Shown here in pieces: positions 8,438 through 16,609 of a stretch of DNA of 64,000 bases (position 1 is the stretch's first letter; each line of letters starts with the position of its first letter). The stretch lies in the NCBI RefSeq assembly GCF_000346755.1, contig NZ_ANNV01000148.1:62001-126000 (forward strand), read 5' to 3'. Origin of the DNA: Pseudomonas sp. CBZ-4 (GTDB lineage: Bacteria > Pseudomonadota > Gammaproteobacteria > Pseudomonadales > Pseudomonadaceae). Below the pieces are notes generated by a model. That model saw only the letters and a program-made list of their open reading frames with translations. It did no database searches and was not told the origin of the DNA. A program made the position numbers and the translations under genes.

Positions 8438-8746
8438 TCAGTAGACGTCGATGTAGTCAAACGGCGGCTTCGGCCAGTTCTGCTTCAGCGCATTGAAGAT
8501 CTGCATGACCCAGACTTCGTCACTGGCGGCCACATTGCCGACATAGCCCGCCCCCTTGGCCCAGGTCTCAAGGCGAAACAACAAGCCGTCTATGTCCACG
8601 CCCCCCACTGCTTTCCCGCAAGAGATATAGGCTATACCGGCCTTGGTGACCCGCAATTGGGTGTGTTCGTCGTCGCTGGCGCTGGCAATCAGTTGGCGCA
8701 CGGCGGCCAAGGTCAGGTTCTCGGGGTTGTTCAAATCGATCTGCAC
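8438..8746 (-). CDS. Conserved hypothetical protein
   Basis: The product has 102 residues, starting at a GTG codon (8744-8746) preceded by GGGGA. It has no signal peptide or membrane segment, mixed charge and several tryptophans near the C-terminus. Composition and codon choice look like a genuine Pseudomonas gene. I do not recognise the family. Confidence 0.6.
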   Translation of the reverse strand: MQIDLNNPENLTLAAVRQLIASASDDEHTQLRVTKAGIAYISCGKAVGGVDIDGLLFRLETWAKGAGYVGNVAASDEVWVMQIFNALKQNWPKPPFDYIDVY

Positions 8747-8916
8747 GCGGTGTTCCCCGGCAATTAGACAGGCGGACAGTGTCGCACAGCGCTCGCCTCA
8801 TCCCGAAGCGCCTTATGCCTAAGTATCAGTGCCAAAGTCGATACAAAATGGTTAACTGCCGGCGTAAGAAACGCGCTCCGGCGCACTGCCCAGCATTTCA
8901 GCCCCGTGAGACCTTC

Positions 8917-9129
8917 ATGACCACCGTAACGCTGCAAGCCGACATCAAAGCCAAGTGGCCCCAAGGGCAAAGTTCCTACAGCCCCGGTAGCACGGAGGAG
9001 TTGGCGATCATCGGTATCGACCTGCTGGTCAAGGAGCTGGGCACCCAGGCAGCGCAAGCGTTCATCGCCCAGGTATTTGCAAAATACCCGGCCGATCACA
9101 TGGGCGCGCACAACCCCGAGCGCGAATAA
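8917..9129 (+). CDS. Small hypothetical protein
   Basis: The 70-residue product MTTVTLQADIKAKWPQGQ... is soluble, with an amphipathic helical middle (TEELAIIGIDLLVKELG). I chose the ATG at 8917 because the upstream part of the same frame is rich in Arg and Cys and looks non-coding. The ribosome site is weak (GTGAG). It converges on the nucleoside hydrolase gene with a GC-rich hairpin between them. Function unknown. Confidence 0.6.
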   Translation: MTTVTLQADIKAKWPQGQSSYSPGSTEELAIIGIDLLVKELGTQAAQAFIAQVFAKYPADHMGAHNPERE

Positions 9130-9132
9130 GAA

Positions 9133-9154
9133 CCGGCCGGCGAACGCCGACCGG
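9133..9154. terminator. Possible terminator hairpin
   Basis: CCGGCCGGC (9133-9141) pairs with GCCGACCGG (9146-9154) with one mismatch around a 4-base loop. TTTT follows six bases later on the plus strand. It lies between convergent genes. Confidence 0.45.
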
Positions 9155-9162
9155 CAAGGGTT

Positions 9163-10191
9163 TTACTTCAGACGCGCGAGGCGCTCAGTCAGCAGATCGA
9201 AGAAGCCCTGGGCGTCGCCGTTCTCAACCCAGAACACATTCTTTTCCTGCTTGAGGCCATCGTACCAATCGACGATGGTCTGGCCGAAGGTCGGGCCTTC
9301 GCGGCTGTCCACCACCATATTGGCCTGACGACCGCTGAACAGCGAAGGCTTGAGCAAGTAGGCGATGACGGTGGCGTCATGCACCGGGCCGCCTGGGATG
9401 CCGTAGTGCTCCATGTCGCCCTTGACGTATTCGTTGAGGATATTGCTCACAACCTTGCTGGCGTTGCTGTTCAGGTCGGCAATCTGTTTCAGGCGCGCGT
9501 CACTGGTCAGTACCTTGTGGGTCACGTCCAGCGGCAAGTAGGTCAACTTCACGCCGCTCTTGAGCACGATCTCTGCCGCCGCCGGGTCGGCAAACAGGTT
9601 GAACTCCGCCACCGGCGTGATATTGCCGCCGTTGAAGTGTGCACCGCCCATCACCACCACTTCCTTGATGCCCTGGGTGATTTCCGGGGCCTGGGTCAAT
9701 GCCAGCGCCAGGTTGGTCTGCGGGCCCAGCATGGCGATCGTGATGCTGTGGGGTTTGGCGGTGCTCAAGGTCTTGATCAGATAGTCAACGGCATTGCCGG
9801 CAGCCAGGCCTTTTTTCGGCTCATGCACGGTAACGCCGGAGATACCCTCCTTGCCATGGATGTTCTCGGCATAGATCGGCGTGCGCAGCAGCGGCTTGGG
9901 CGCGCCGGCGTAAACCGGAATATCCTCGCGCCCTGCCCACTCGCGGGCCAGGCGCGCGTTGCGCGAAGTCTTGTCCAGACGTACGTTGCCCGCAACGGTG
10001 GTCAGCGCACGAATATTCAACTCGTCCGGGGAGGCCATGGCGAACAGCAACGCCACCACATCGTCGGCACCAGGATCGGTATCAATGATCAGGTCGATTT
10101 TTTCCGCCGCGTGGGCGCTTGCTGCAGTGAGTGCGGACAAGAGCAGGACACTCCGAAACAGATTTCTCAGGGTTGGAAGACCACGTTGCAT
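9163..10191 (-). CDS. Secreted inosine-uridine-type nucleoside hydrolase
   Basis: The 342-residue nucleoside hydrolase has the calcium-binding aspartate motif DTDPGADD at residues 37-44 and the later VMGGAHFNGGN and PLDVTHK segments of this family. These enzymes split ribonucleosides into base and ribose. A Sec signal peptide (MQRGLPTLRNLFRSVLLLSA..., cleavage near AHA/AE, residues 28-29) indicates a periplasmic enzyme, unlike most family members. The ATG at 10189-10191 follows AAGGAG. It is the last gene of the ribose operon, 26 bases after rbsD, so it probably feeds ribose from extracellular nucleosides to RbsABC (inference). Confidence 0.9.
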   Translation of the reverse strand: MQRGLPTLRNLFRSVLLLSALTAASAHAAEKIDLIIDTDPGADDVVALLFAMASPDELNIRALTTVAGNVRLDKTSRNARLAREWAGREDIPVYAGAPKPLLRTPIYAENIHGKEGISGVTVHEPKKGLAAGNAVDYLIKTLSTAKPHSITIAMLGPQTNLALALTQAPEITQGIKEVVVMGGAHFNGGNITPVAEFNLFADPAAAEIVLKSGVKLTYLPLDVTHKVLTSDARLKQIADLNSNASKVVSNILNEYVKGDMEHYGIPGGPVHDATVIAYLLKPSLFSGRQANMVVDSREGPTFGQTIVDWYDGLKQEKNVFWVENGDAQGFFDLLTERLARLK

Positions 10192-10217
10192 AAAACACTC
10201 CTTGTTGTTGGGACACT

Positions 10218-10622
10218 CTAGAAGGTTACGCCGGACACCAGCGCGATATTGCAATAGGGCTGGCACTCACCCGTACGCACCACGGCACGCGCCTTTCGGC
10301 TGAGATGCTTGAACTCTTCGTGGCTGAGCAGACGCCGCTCACCAAGCGCCGCCTGCTCGGCAAGCGCGTTCAGCTCAGCCAGCGCCGGCGGTTGCTTGTG
10401 CAGGATTTCTTGCGCCAACACGTGGCTTTCCACCTGCATTTCACTGAGCACAATGCGCAAGGTGCTGATGAAATCAGGAATGCCCTGGGTCAGCGCCAGG
10501 TCGATCAGCTCGACACCCGGCGGCACGGGCAAACCGGCATCGCCGATGACCAGGATGTCGCCGTGGCCCAGGGAGGCGATCACGCGCGACAGGGCGATGT
10601 TGAGCAATGGCGTCTTTTTCAT
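10218..10622 (-). CDS. rbsD: D-ribose pyranase
   Basis: The 134-residue RbsD starts MKKTPLLNIALSRVIASLGH, with the catalytic His at position 20, and ends with the conserved tyrosine/asparagine region ECQPYCNI. It converts beta-pyran ribose to the furan form that ribokinase uses. Its ATG overlaps the rbsK stop by 4 bases (ATGA), indicating coupled translation. Length is normal for the family. Confidence 0.95.
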   Translation of the reverse strand: MKKTPLLNIALSRVIASLGHGDILVIGDAGLPVPPGVELIDLALTQGIPDFISTLRIVLSEMQVESHVLAQEILHKQPPALAELNALAEQAALGERRLLSHEEFKHLSRKARAVVRTGECQPYCNIALVSGVTF

Positions 10623-11536
10623 GAGGGCACAAAACCTTGCACGTCGTGCAGCGTAGGAATGGAGGGTTGTGCACCGGCGCGGGTCACCGACAGCGCGGCT
10701 GCGACCTGGCCGAAACGGATGGCCTCGGCTTCACTTTTGCCGTTGGCCAGGGCGGCGGCAAAACCACCGACGAAGGTGTCGCCCGCCGCCGTGGTATCCA
10801 CCGCCTTGACCTTGGGCGCCAGAAGATGCTCAAACGCCTGGCCGTCGGCAAACAGCGCGCCCTCGGAACCCAAGGTGATGATGACTTTGCCGGCACCCGC
10901 CTTGATCAGATGCGTCGCGGCCAGCTTGGCGCTGTCGAGGGAGTCGACAGTCACACCGCTCAGCGCCGTGGCCTCACTTTCATTGGGGATCAGGTAATCG
11001 ATCAAGGCATACCACTCGGCGGGCAATGGGCCACTGGCTGGCGCGGGATTGAGGATCACGGTCTTGCCCAGCTCACGACCCCGCTTGAGTGTGTAGCCCA
11101 CGGTCTCCATCGGTACTTCGAGCTGGCAGATGATCACGTCGGCCGCCTGCAACACCGTGTCAGCCGCCTGCAACGAGGCGGGTGTCAATTCGCCGTTGCT
11201 GCCAGCAACGATCACAATCGCATTCTGGCTGCTGTCATCCACCACGATCAACGCCACGCCGCTGGAGCCGTCCACACGGCTGACGGCCTGGCAGTCAATG
11301 CCCTCCACCAGCAGCGCATCACGCAACTGGACGCCATAGGCATCGCTGCCGACGCAGCCAACCATCGCCACCTCGGCGCCCAGCCGCGCGGACGCCACCG
11401 CCTGGTTGGCGCCCTTGCCGCCAGGCACTGTGGAGAACGCCTGGCCAACCAGGGTTTCTCCAGCGCGGGGCAACCGGCTGGCGCGGGTGACCAGGTCCAT
11501 GTTCAAGCTGCCTACTACCACTACGTTTGCGCACAT
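10619..11536 (-). CDS. rbsK: Ribokinase
   Basis: The 305-residue PfkB-family kinase has the N-terminal substrate motif SLNMDL, the GGKGANQAVA signature and the C-terminal DTTAAGDTFVGGF motif with the catalytic base Asp. It phosphorylates ribose to ribose-5-phosphate for the pentose phosphate pathway. It sits between rbsR (23 bases upstream) and rbsD (4-base overlap). Start at the ATG 11534-11536; another ATG four bases upstream is out of frame. Confidence 0.96.
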   Translation of the reverse strand: MCANVVVVGSLNMDLVTRASRLPRAGETLVGQAFSTVPGGKGANQAVASARLGAEVAMVGCVGSDAYGVQLRDALLVEGIDCQAVSRVDGSSGVALIVVDDSSQNAIVIVAGSNGELTPASLQAADTVLQAADVIICQLEVPMETVGYTLKRGRELGKTVILNPAPASGPLPAEWYALIDYLIPNESEATALSGVTVDSLDSAKLAATHLIKAGAGKVIITLGSEGALFADGQAFEHLLAPKVKAVDTTAAGDTFVGGFAAALANGKSEAEAIRFGQVAAALSVTRAGAQPSIPTLHDVQGFVPS

Positions 11537-11559
11537 ACATCAATACTCATCAATTCGGT

Positions 11560-12582
11560 TCAGCGGTATTGGGCAAACACACCGGCGACGGGGGCCGTGG
11601 ACTCGCGCAACACAATGCTCGGCGTCACGATGCGTTGATCGATCGGCAGTTGGGGTGTCGCAATTCGTCGCAATAAAAGCTCCGCCGCCGTCTCGCCCAG
11701 CTGCACGATCGACTGCCCGACCGTGGTCAGCGCCGGGTACACGTAGCGGCCCATCTGAATATCATCGAAACCAATCACCGACAGCTCGCCAGGCACACGG
11801 ATATTGCGCTCGGCGGCTGCACGCAACACGCCGAAGCCAATCATGTCGTTGCTGGCGAAAATTGCGCTGGGCGGATTGTGCGCCAGTAATTGCACAGCGG
11901 CAGCATAACCGCCGGTACTGGTGAAATCGCTTTCCTCGGTGCGATCGGCGGCCACCTCCACGCCCGCCTCACGCAGCGCACGGTGATAGCCCGCCAGGCG
12001 CATCTGCGCGACGCGGGTGTGAGCCGGGCCGCCGATGCAGGCGATGTCACGGTGACCCAGTTCAAGCAAGTGCCGGGTCGCCAGGTAACCGCCCTCCTCG
12101 TGATCGATGCGCACCAGATCGACATCGATGCCGTCCAGCGCCCGGTCGACAATGACCATCGGCGTGCGCACGGCGCTCAAGCCAGCCGCAAGGCCACTGT
12201 CATCGCCACCTACCGAGGTGACGATCAAGCCGTCGATGCGCTTTTCCAGCAGTACCCGCAAATAGTTCCGCTGTTTTTCCGCATTATCGTCGGAGTTGCA
12301 CAGGATCACGCAGTAGCCGTTACGCTCGCAATAATCCTCGATGCCCCTGGCCAGCTCCGCAAAATACGGGTTGAGGCTGTTGGGCACCAGCAGGCCAATC
12401 GTGGCCGTGGTCTTGGCCTTGAGCGAGCGCGCGACAGCACTGGGCACGTAGTCGAGCTGCTTGATCGCCGCTTCGACCTTGATCCTTACTGGCTCACTCA
12501 CGGGGCGCGTCTTGTTCACCACATGTGACACCGTGGTATAGGAAATGCCTGCAAGCGCTGCCACATCCTTGATCGTTGCCAT
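11560..12582 (-). CDS. rbsR: LacI-family ribose operon repressor
   Basis: The 340-residue protein has an N-terminal LacI helix-turn-helix (MATIKDVAALAGISYTTVSH) and hinge helix (VPSAVARSL, about residues 50-58). A periplasmic-binding-protein-like sugar-sensing domain follows. Its position inside the rbs operon and the perfect LacI-type palindrome at 16181-16194 support RbsR. It probably represses rbsB transcription until ribose binds. It lies 3 bases after rbsC, so it is made with the operon it controls. Confidence 0.93.
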   Translation of the reverse strand: MATIKDVAALAGISYTTVSHVVNKTRPVSEPVRIKVEAAIKQLDYVPSAVARSLKAKTTATIGLLVPNSLNPYFAELARGIEDYCERNGYCVILCNSDDNAEKQRNYLRVLLEKRIDGLIVTSVGGDDSGLAAGLSAVRTPMVIVDRALDGIDVDLVRIDHEEGGYLATRHLLELGHRDIACIGGPAHTRVAQMRLAGYHRALREAGVEVAADRTEESDFTSTGGYAAAVQLLAHNPPSAIFASNDMIGFGVLRAAAERNIRVPGELSVIGFDDIQMGRYVYPALTTVGQSIVQLGETAAELLLRRIATPQLPIDQRIVTPSIVLRESTAPVAGVFAQYR

Positions 12583-12585
12583 GGT

Positions 12586-13563
12586 TCAGCCCCGCCGACT
12601 GGCGCGCTGGCTGCGGTAGGTATCGAGGACCACCGCAATCACAATCACCGCACCGGTGATGATGCGCTTGGTCGGTTCCGTAGCACCGATCTGCGCCAAG
12701 CCAGCGGCCAATACCGAAATAATCAACACACCAAAAAACGTGCTGATCACCGAACCGCGCCCACCCATCAAGCTAGTCCCGCCGATAACCACCGCCGCGA
12801 TCACTTGCAGCTCCAGGCCGGAACCCGCGTTCGGGTCAGCCGCTTCCAATCGCGAGATCTGGAACAGCGCCGCCACACCCGCCAGCAGCCCCATCAGGCT
12901 GAACACCAGGATCTTGTAGGGTTTTGGATTGATACCTGCCAGACGCACCGCTTCTTCGTTGGTACCGATACCGATCAGGTAGCGACCGAACACCGTGCGG
13001 GTCAACACCAATTGCGCCGCGATGATGACCAGCAACGCAATGATGAACGACGGCGAAATACCAAAGGCCACCGGGTTGGACAGCCAGGCAAAAGAATCAC
13101 CGATGTAGGCCGTGCGCGAACCGGTCATCTGGTACGCCACGCCACGGGCCATTTCGAGCACGCCGAGGGACACGATGAACGACGGGATCCGCCAAGCCAC
13201 GGTGATCGATCCGGTGATCGTGCCCGCGAGCGCGGCACAGGCCATGCCGAGTATGGCGGCTGGCACAACGCTCCAGCCCCACCCCAGGATCGCCACGCTG
13301 ACCGCCGACGCGGCCAATGCCAGCACCGAACCCACCGACAAATCGATACCGCCGATGATCAGGATAAAGGTCATGCCGACCGCGAGCACCATCAGGTCCG
13401 GGATCTGGTTGGCCAGGGTGCTGAAGGTGTCGTAGGACAGAAAGTGATCGCTGAGTACGGAGAACAGCGCGATCATCGCCAACAAGGCGCCCGCCAGGCC
13501 CAGGTAGGTGCCAAGCCCGTAGAAGTTGCCGCCCGCTTTACCGGGGGTAGTTGTGGTTTTCAT
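12586..13563 (-). CDS. rbsC: Ribose ABC transporter permease
   Basis: The 325-residue multispanning inner-membrane protein is of the RbsC/AraH permease family, with about 8-10 hydrophobic segments and the conserved GGIDLSVGS motif in the first third. It forms the channel of the RbsABC importer. It overlaps rbsA by 4 bases and is followed by rbsR after 3 bases. Length is typical. Confidence 0.95.
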   Translation of the reverse strand: MKTTTTPGKAGGNFYGLGTYLGLAGALLAMIALFSVLSDHFLSYDTFSTLANQIPDLMVLAVGMTFILIIGGIDLSVGSVLALAASAVSVAILGWGWSVVPAAILGMACAALAGTITGSITVAWRIPSFIVSLGVLEMARGVAYQMTGSRTAYIGDSFAWLSNPVAFGISPSFIIALLVIIAAQLVLTRTVFGRYLIGIGTNEEAVRLAGINPKPYKILVFSLMGLLAGVAALFQISRLEAADPNAGSGLELQVIAAVVIGGTSLMGGRGSVISTFFGVLIISVLAAGLAQIGATEPTKRIITGAVIVIAVVLDTYRSQRASRRG

Positions 13564-15113
13564 GGGGTATCCCTAAGCACTGCGTCATTGAGCAGCGCAT
13601 CACGTTTCTGATAGCCAGCAAAGGCGGCGGCAAGCAATTCGTCCTGGGTCCAGCTATCGCGTTCGAAGGTCTCGATCAGGCGCCCGGCAGACAACACACC
13701 GATGCGGTCGCAGATCAGCATCAGCTCACGCAGGTCGCTGGACACTACAACCAGCGCCTTGCCCTGGCGGGTCAAGTCGCCCAGCAAGGCATAAATGTCG
13801 AACTTGGCCCCTACATCGATGCCGCGCGTTGGCTCATCGAACAGCATCACCGCGCAGTCGCGCTCCAGCCAGCGGCCAATCACCACTTTCTGCTGGTTGC
13901 CGCCAGACAATTCGGACACCAACTGCGCGGGGCTGGAACTGCGGATGCGCATGGCGTCGATCTGACGCTTGGCCAAAGCGGTTTCATCACGACCGTTGAC
14001 TACGCCACCGCCGGAAATTTCTGGCATGTTGCCCAGGGCGATATTGGCGCTGATGGATTGCGTCAGCAGCAGGCCCTCACCCTTGCGGTCCTCAGTGATC
14101 AAGGCAATGCCGTGGCCAACCGCGTCAACCGGCGAGCGGATGCTCACCACCTGGGCCGGCGAGCCGAGTGCCACGGTGCCACTGTCGGCGAGATCAGCGC
14201 CGAAGATCAGGCGCAGCAGTTCGGTACGGCCGGCGCCAATCAGGCCGGAGATGCCGTAGATCTCGCCGGCCCGCACTTCAAAGGACACATCGCGCACCTT
14301 GTCCGAGCGCGTCAGGCCTTTTACCGTCAGCGCAGGCGCGCCAAGGGTCCGTGGGCCCAGGTCGATCTGCTCACCCAGCTCGCGGCCGACCATCAAGGTC
14401 ACCAGTTGCTCGCTGTTGTAGTTGGCCATCGGCTCGACGCACACCAGCTTGCCGTCACGCAGTACCGCAATGCGCTGGGCAACCCGGGCCAGTTCTTCCA
14501 ACCGGTGCGAAATGTAAATGATCGCCACGCCCCGAGCCTGCAGGCGGGTGATCTGTTCAAAGAGCATCTCGACTTCACGGGCGGTCAACATCGCCGTCGG
14601 TTCGTCGAGGATCAGTACATGGCAATCGCCGATCAGGTTGCGCGCGATCTCGACCATTTGCTGATGGCCAATGCCCAGGCTGCCAACCAGTGTGTCCGGG
14701 TCGATGGCGTCCAGGCCGACTTGGGCCATGGCTTCGATAGCCGCCTTGCGCAGTTGCTTACGGCTGATCCAGCCACAGTGGCTGGGCAGGTTATCCAGGA
14801 ACAGGTTTTCGGCCACGGTGAGCGTTGGCAGCAGGTTGAGCTCCTGCATGACCATGCGCACACCCAGCTCTTCAGCCTGGGTGCGACTGCCCGGGCGATA
14901 GTCGTGCCCGTTGAATTGCATGTGCCCGGTGGTCGGCGTGACCAGGCCGCCGATGATCTTCGACAAGGTACTTTTACCTGCACCGTTCTCACCGGTCAGC
15001 GCCAACACTTCACCGCGATTGAGCGTCAGGGTGATGTCGGACAGAACCGGTTGGGCATAGGTCTTGCCGATACCGCTGACCGAGAGGACAGCGTTCGGGG
15101 CGGAAGATGACAT
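13560..15113 (-). CDS. rbsA: Ribose ABC transporter ATPase, two nucleotide-binding domains
   Basis: The 517-residue tandem ATPase has an N-terminal Walker A (GENGAGKST, residues 41-49), a degenerate signature (IGHQQM) and a Walker B with LILDEPTAML. The C-terminal half has a variant P-loop (GLIGAGRTELL), the signature LSGGNQQKV and Walker B MLFDEPTRGID. This asymmetric arrangement is normal for sugar importers of the RbsA/MglA type. It powers ribose uptake with RbsC and RbsB. The start at 15111-15113 has GGAG upstream. Confidence 0.96.
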   Translation of the reverse strand: MSSSAPNAVLSVSGIGKTYAQPVLSDITLTLNRGEVLALTGENGAGKSTLSKIIGGLVTPTTGHMQFNGHDYRPGSRTQAEELGVRMVMQELNLLPTLTVAENLFLDNLPSHCGWISRKQLRKAAIEAMAQVGLDAIDPDTLVGSLGIGHQQMVEIARNLIGDCHVLILDEPTAMLTAREVEMLFEQITRLQARGVAIIYISHRLEELARVAQRIAVLRDGKLVCVEPMANYNSEQLVTLMVGRELGEQIDLGPRTLGAPALTVKGLTRSDKVRDVSFEVRAGEIYGISGLIGAGRTELLRLIFGADLADSGTVALGSPAQVVSIRSPVDAVGHGIALITEDRKGEGLLLTQSISANIALGNMPEISGGGVVNGRDETALAKRQIDAMRIRSSSPAQLVSELSGGNQQKVVIGRWLERDCAVMLFDEPTRGIDVGAKFDIYALLGDLTRQGKALVVVSSDLRELMLICDRIGVLSAGRLIETFERDSWTQDELLAAAFAGYQKRDALLNDAVLRDTP

Positions 15114-15127
15114 AGGAAAATCTCCAG

Positions 15128-15152
15128 GCGCCCGCTCACGATGAGCGGGCGC
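15128..15152 (-). promoter_or_regulatory. Stable hairpin between rbsB and rbsA
   Basis: GCGCCCGCTC (15128-15137) pairs perfectly with GAGCGGGCGC (15143-15152) around a 5-base loop, without a U-tract. It lies in the 57-base rbsB-rbsA gap. Such hairpins often protect the 3' end of the binding-protein mRNA or attenuate downstream genes, so RbsB is made in excess of RbsA/C. Confidence 0.7.
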
Positions 15153-15170
15153 TGTTGGGTGCTGCCAGGA

Positions 15171-16127
15171 TTACTTCTTGAGGACGAGTTCGACCGGGGT
15201 TTCGATCACGCCATCTTTGGCATCGACTTTCTCACCCTTGACCAGCTTCAGCGCGTTCTGGATACCGAACACAGCTTGCTGGGCCGCAGCCTGGTCGGCG
15301 GTCGCCAGGACACGGCCGTCTTGCAGCATCGGCTTGATGGCTTCGATGTTGTCATAGCCAACGACCAACACTTTGCCGGCCTTGCCTGCGGCGCGGACAG
15401 CCGAGACTGCACCCAGGGCCATATTGTCGTTACCGGCCAGCAGGGCCTTGATGTCCGGTGTCTCGCTCAGCATCGCCGCAGCGATCTTGTTGCCCTGGTC
15501 GATTTCCCAGTTACCGGATTGGGTGGAAACGATCTTCATGCCGGCCGCGTCCATCGCATCCTTGAAGCCTGCGGTGCGCTGCTGGGCGTTGGTGGTAGTC
15601 GGTACACCTTCAATGATGCCGACCTTGTCGCCCGCTGCCAGTTGCTTGGCCAGGTAGTCACCCACCAATTTGGAGCCTTTGCGGTTGTCGGGGCCGACGA
15701 AGGGAATATCGAGGTTTTTGCTTTTCAACACATCCGGATCGAGGCGGTTGTCGATGTTCACGACCTTGATACCGGCGTCGGAGGCTTTCTTCAGCACAGT
15801 GACCAGCGCCTTGGAGTCGGCGGGGGCGATGACGATGGCGTTAACTTTGGCGAGGATCATCTGATTGACGATGTCGATCTGCGCGGCGGTATCGGTTTCG
15901 TTCTTGATACCGTTGGTGATCATGTCGAAATCGGCGGCGTGGGACTTCTGATAGTCCTTTGCACCGTCCTGCATGGTGACGAAAAATTCGTTGGCGAGGG
16001 ACTTCATCACCAGGCCAACCTTCGGTTTGGCGGCGTCATCGGCAAATGCAGAGGAGAGAGGTAAAGCAGCGGATGCGGCAGCAAGCACAGCGACAGCAAG
16101 AAGACGTCCAGCGAATGGCAGCTTCAT
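15171..16127 (-). CDS. rbsB: Ribose ABC transporter periplasmic binding protein
   Basis: The 318-residue protein has a Sec signal peptide (cleaved near AFA/DD, about residues 29-31) and a type I periplasmic sugar-binding fold (KPKVGLVMKSLANEFFVTMQDGA...). It captures ribose and delivers it to RbsC. First gene of the operon; the ATG has CGGAGTG upstream. Sugar specificity rests on the rbsACRKD neighbours. Confidence 0.94.
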   Translation of the reverse strand: MKLPFAGRLLAVAVLAAASAALPLSSAFADDAAKPKVGLVMKSLANEFFVTMQDGAKDYQKSHAADFDMITNGIKNETDTAAQIDIVNQMILAKVNAIVIAPADSKALVTVLKKASDAGIKVVNIDNRLDPDVLKSKNLDIPFVGPDNRKGSKLVGDYLAKQLAAGDKVGIIEGVPTTTNAQQRTAGFKDAMDAAGMKIVSTQSGNWEIDQGNKIAAAMLSETPDIKALLAGNDNMALGAVSAVRAAGKAGKVLVVGYDNIEAIKPMLQDGRVLATADQAAAQQAVFGIQNALKLVKGEKVDAKDGVIETPVELVLKK

Positions 16128-16180
16128 GGGTTCACTCCGATCTTATGATTATTGTAAGCAACGCCTGCAACGAAACATCT

Positions 16181-16194
16181 CGCAAACGTTTGCG
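16181..16194. promoter_or_regulatory. Perfect LacI-type operator, presumed RbsR site
   Basis: CGCAAACGTTTGCG is a perfect 14-bp palindrome with the central CG typical of LacI-family operators. It lies 54 bases upstream of the rbsB start. RbsR is the only LacI-family gene nearby, so it is the obvious ligand (inference). Confidence 0.85.
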
Positions 16195-16374
16195 TTATTC
16201 AAACTATGAGAACCTTGTCGGGATTTGTCAACGGTCTCCAGCACGCTTTCATGCGCGCCCTCTGACCTCTGTCTTCACGTGCGCCCTTAAACATCGCCAA
16301 TGCCTGGTCGTTCTCTAAAACGACAGGCCGCGAGGCTGTGTCGCACACACCCGGAGGAGAGATTCGATAATTTT

Positions 16375-16388
16375 TTCGGACAACCGAA
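16375..16388 (+). promoter_or_regulatory. AauR-type upstream activator site of ansB
   Basis: TTCGGACAACCGAA matches the inverted repeat TTCGG-N4-CCGAA that I recall for genes controlled by the acidic-amino-acid two-component regulator AauR in Pseudomonas. It lies about 120 bases upstream of the sigma-54 -24 element, as expected for an enhancer-binding protein. A degenerate second copy follows at 16407-16420. Confidence 0.75.
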
Positions 16389-16406
16389 CGCGCTACCGCC
16401 CAATTG

Positions 16407-16420
16407 TTCGGAAAGTCGGA
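16407..16420 (+). promoter_or_regulatory. Degenerate second AauR-type site
   Basis: TTCGG, AAAG, TCGGA: the first half-site is perfect and the second matches CCGAA at three of five positions. Its spacing of 32 bases from the perfect site (three helical turns) fits cooperative binding. Inference only. Confidence 0.4.
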
Positions 16421-16505
16421 CAACGTATCGCTGACGAAACTCAAAAAGACGGGTTTATTCCTTATAAATCAACATCTTATTTTATGGTTAAAAAATTGCT
16501 CCGGC

Positions 16506-16521
16506 TGGTACAGATCCTGCT
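16506..16521 (+). promoter_or_regulatory. Sigma-54 promoter of ansB
   Basis: TGGTACAGATCCTGCT has GG and GC dinucleotides exactly 10 bases apart (16507-16508 and 16519-16520). It matches the TGGYACR-N4-TTGCW consensus except for one base. Transcription would start near 16532, giving a leader of about 78 bases before the ansB ATG. Confidence 0.8.
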
Positions 16522-16609
16522 CATTCCCTGCACCTCGCGGCGTTCAGAACCGCCCGGGCGCTCTAGATGAACCTGCACCAGCACTCATCAAAAACCAGAG
16601 AGAAAAATA

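Noticed and set aside
13551..15110. Plus-strand ORF opposite rbsA (519 codons)
   Set aside because: Antisense to a clear ABC ATPase with Walker and signature motifs; composition is shadow-like.
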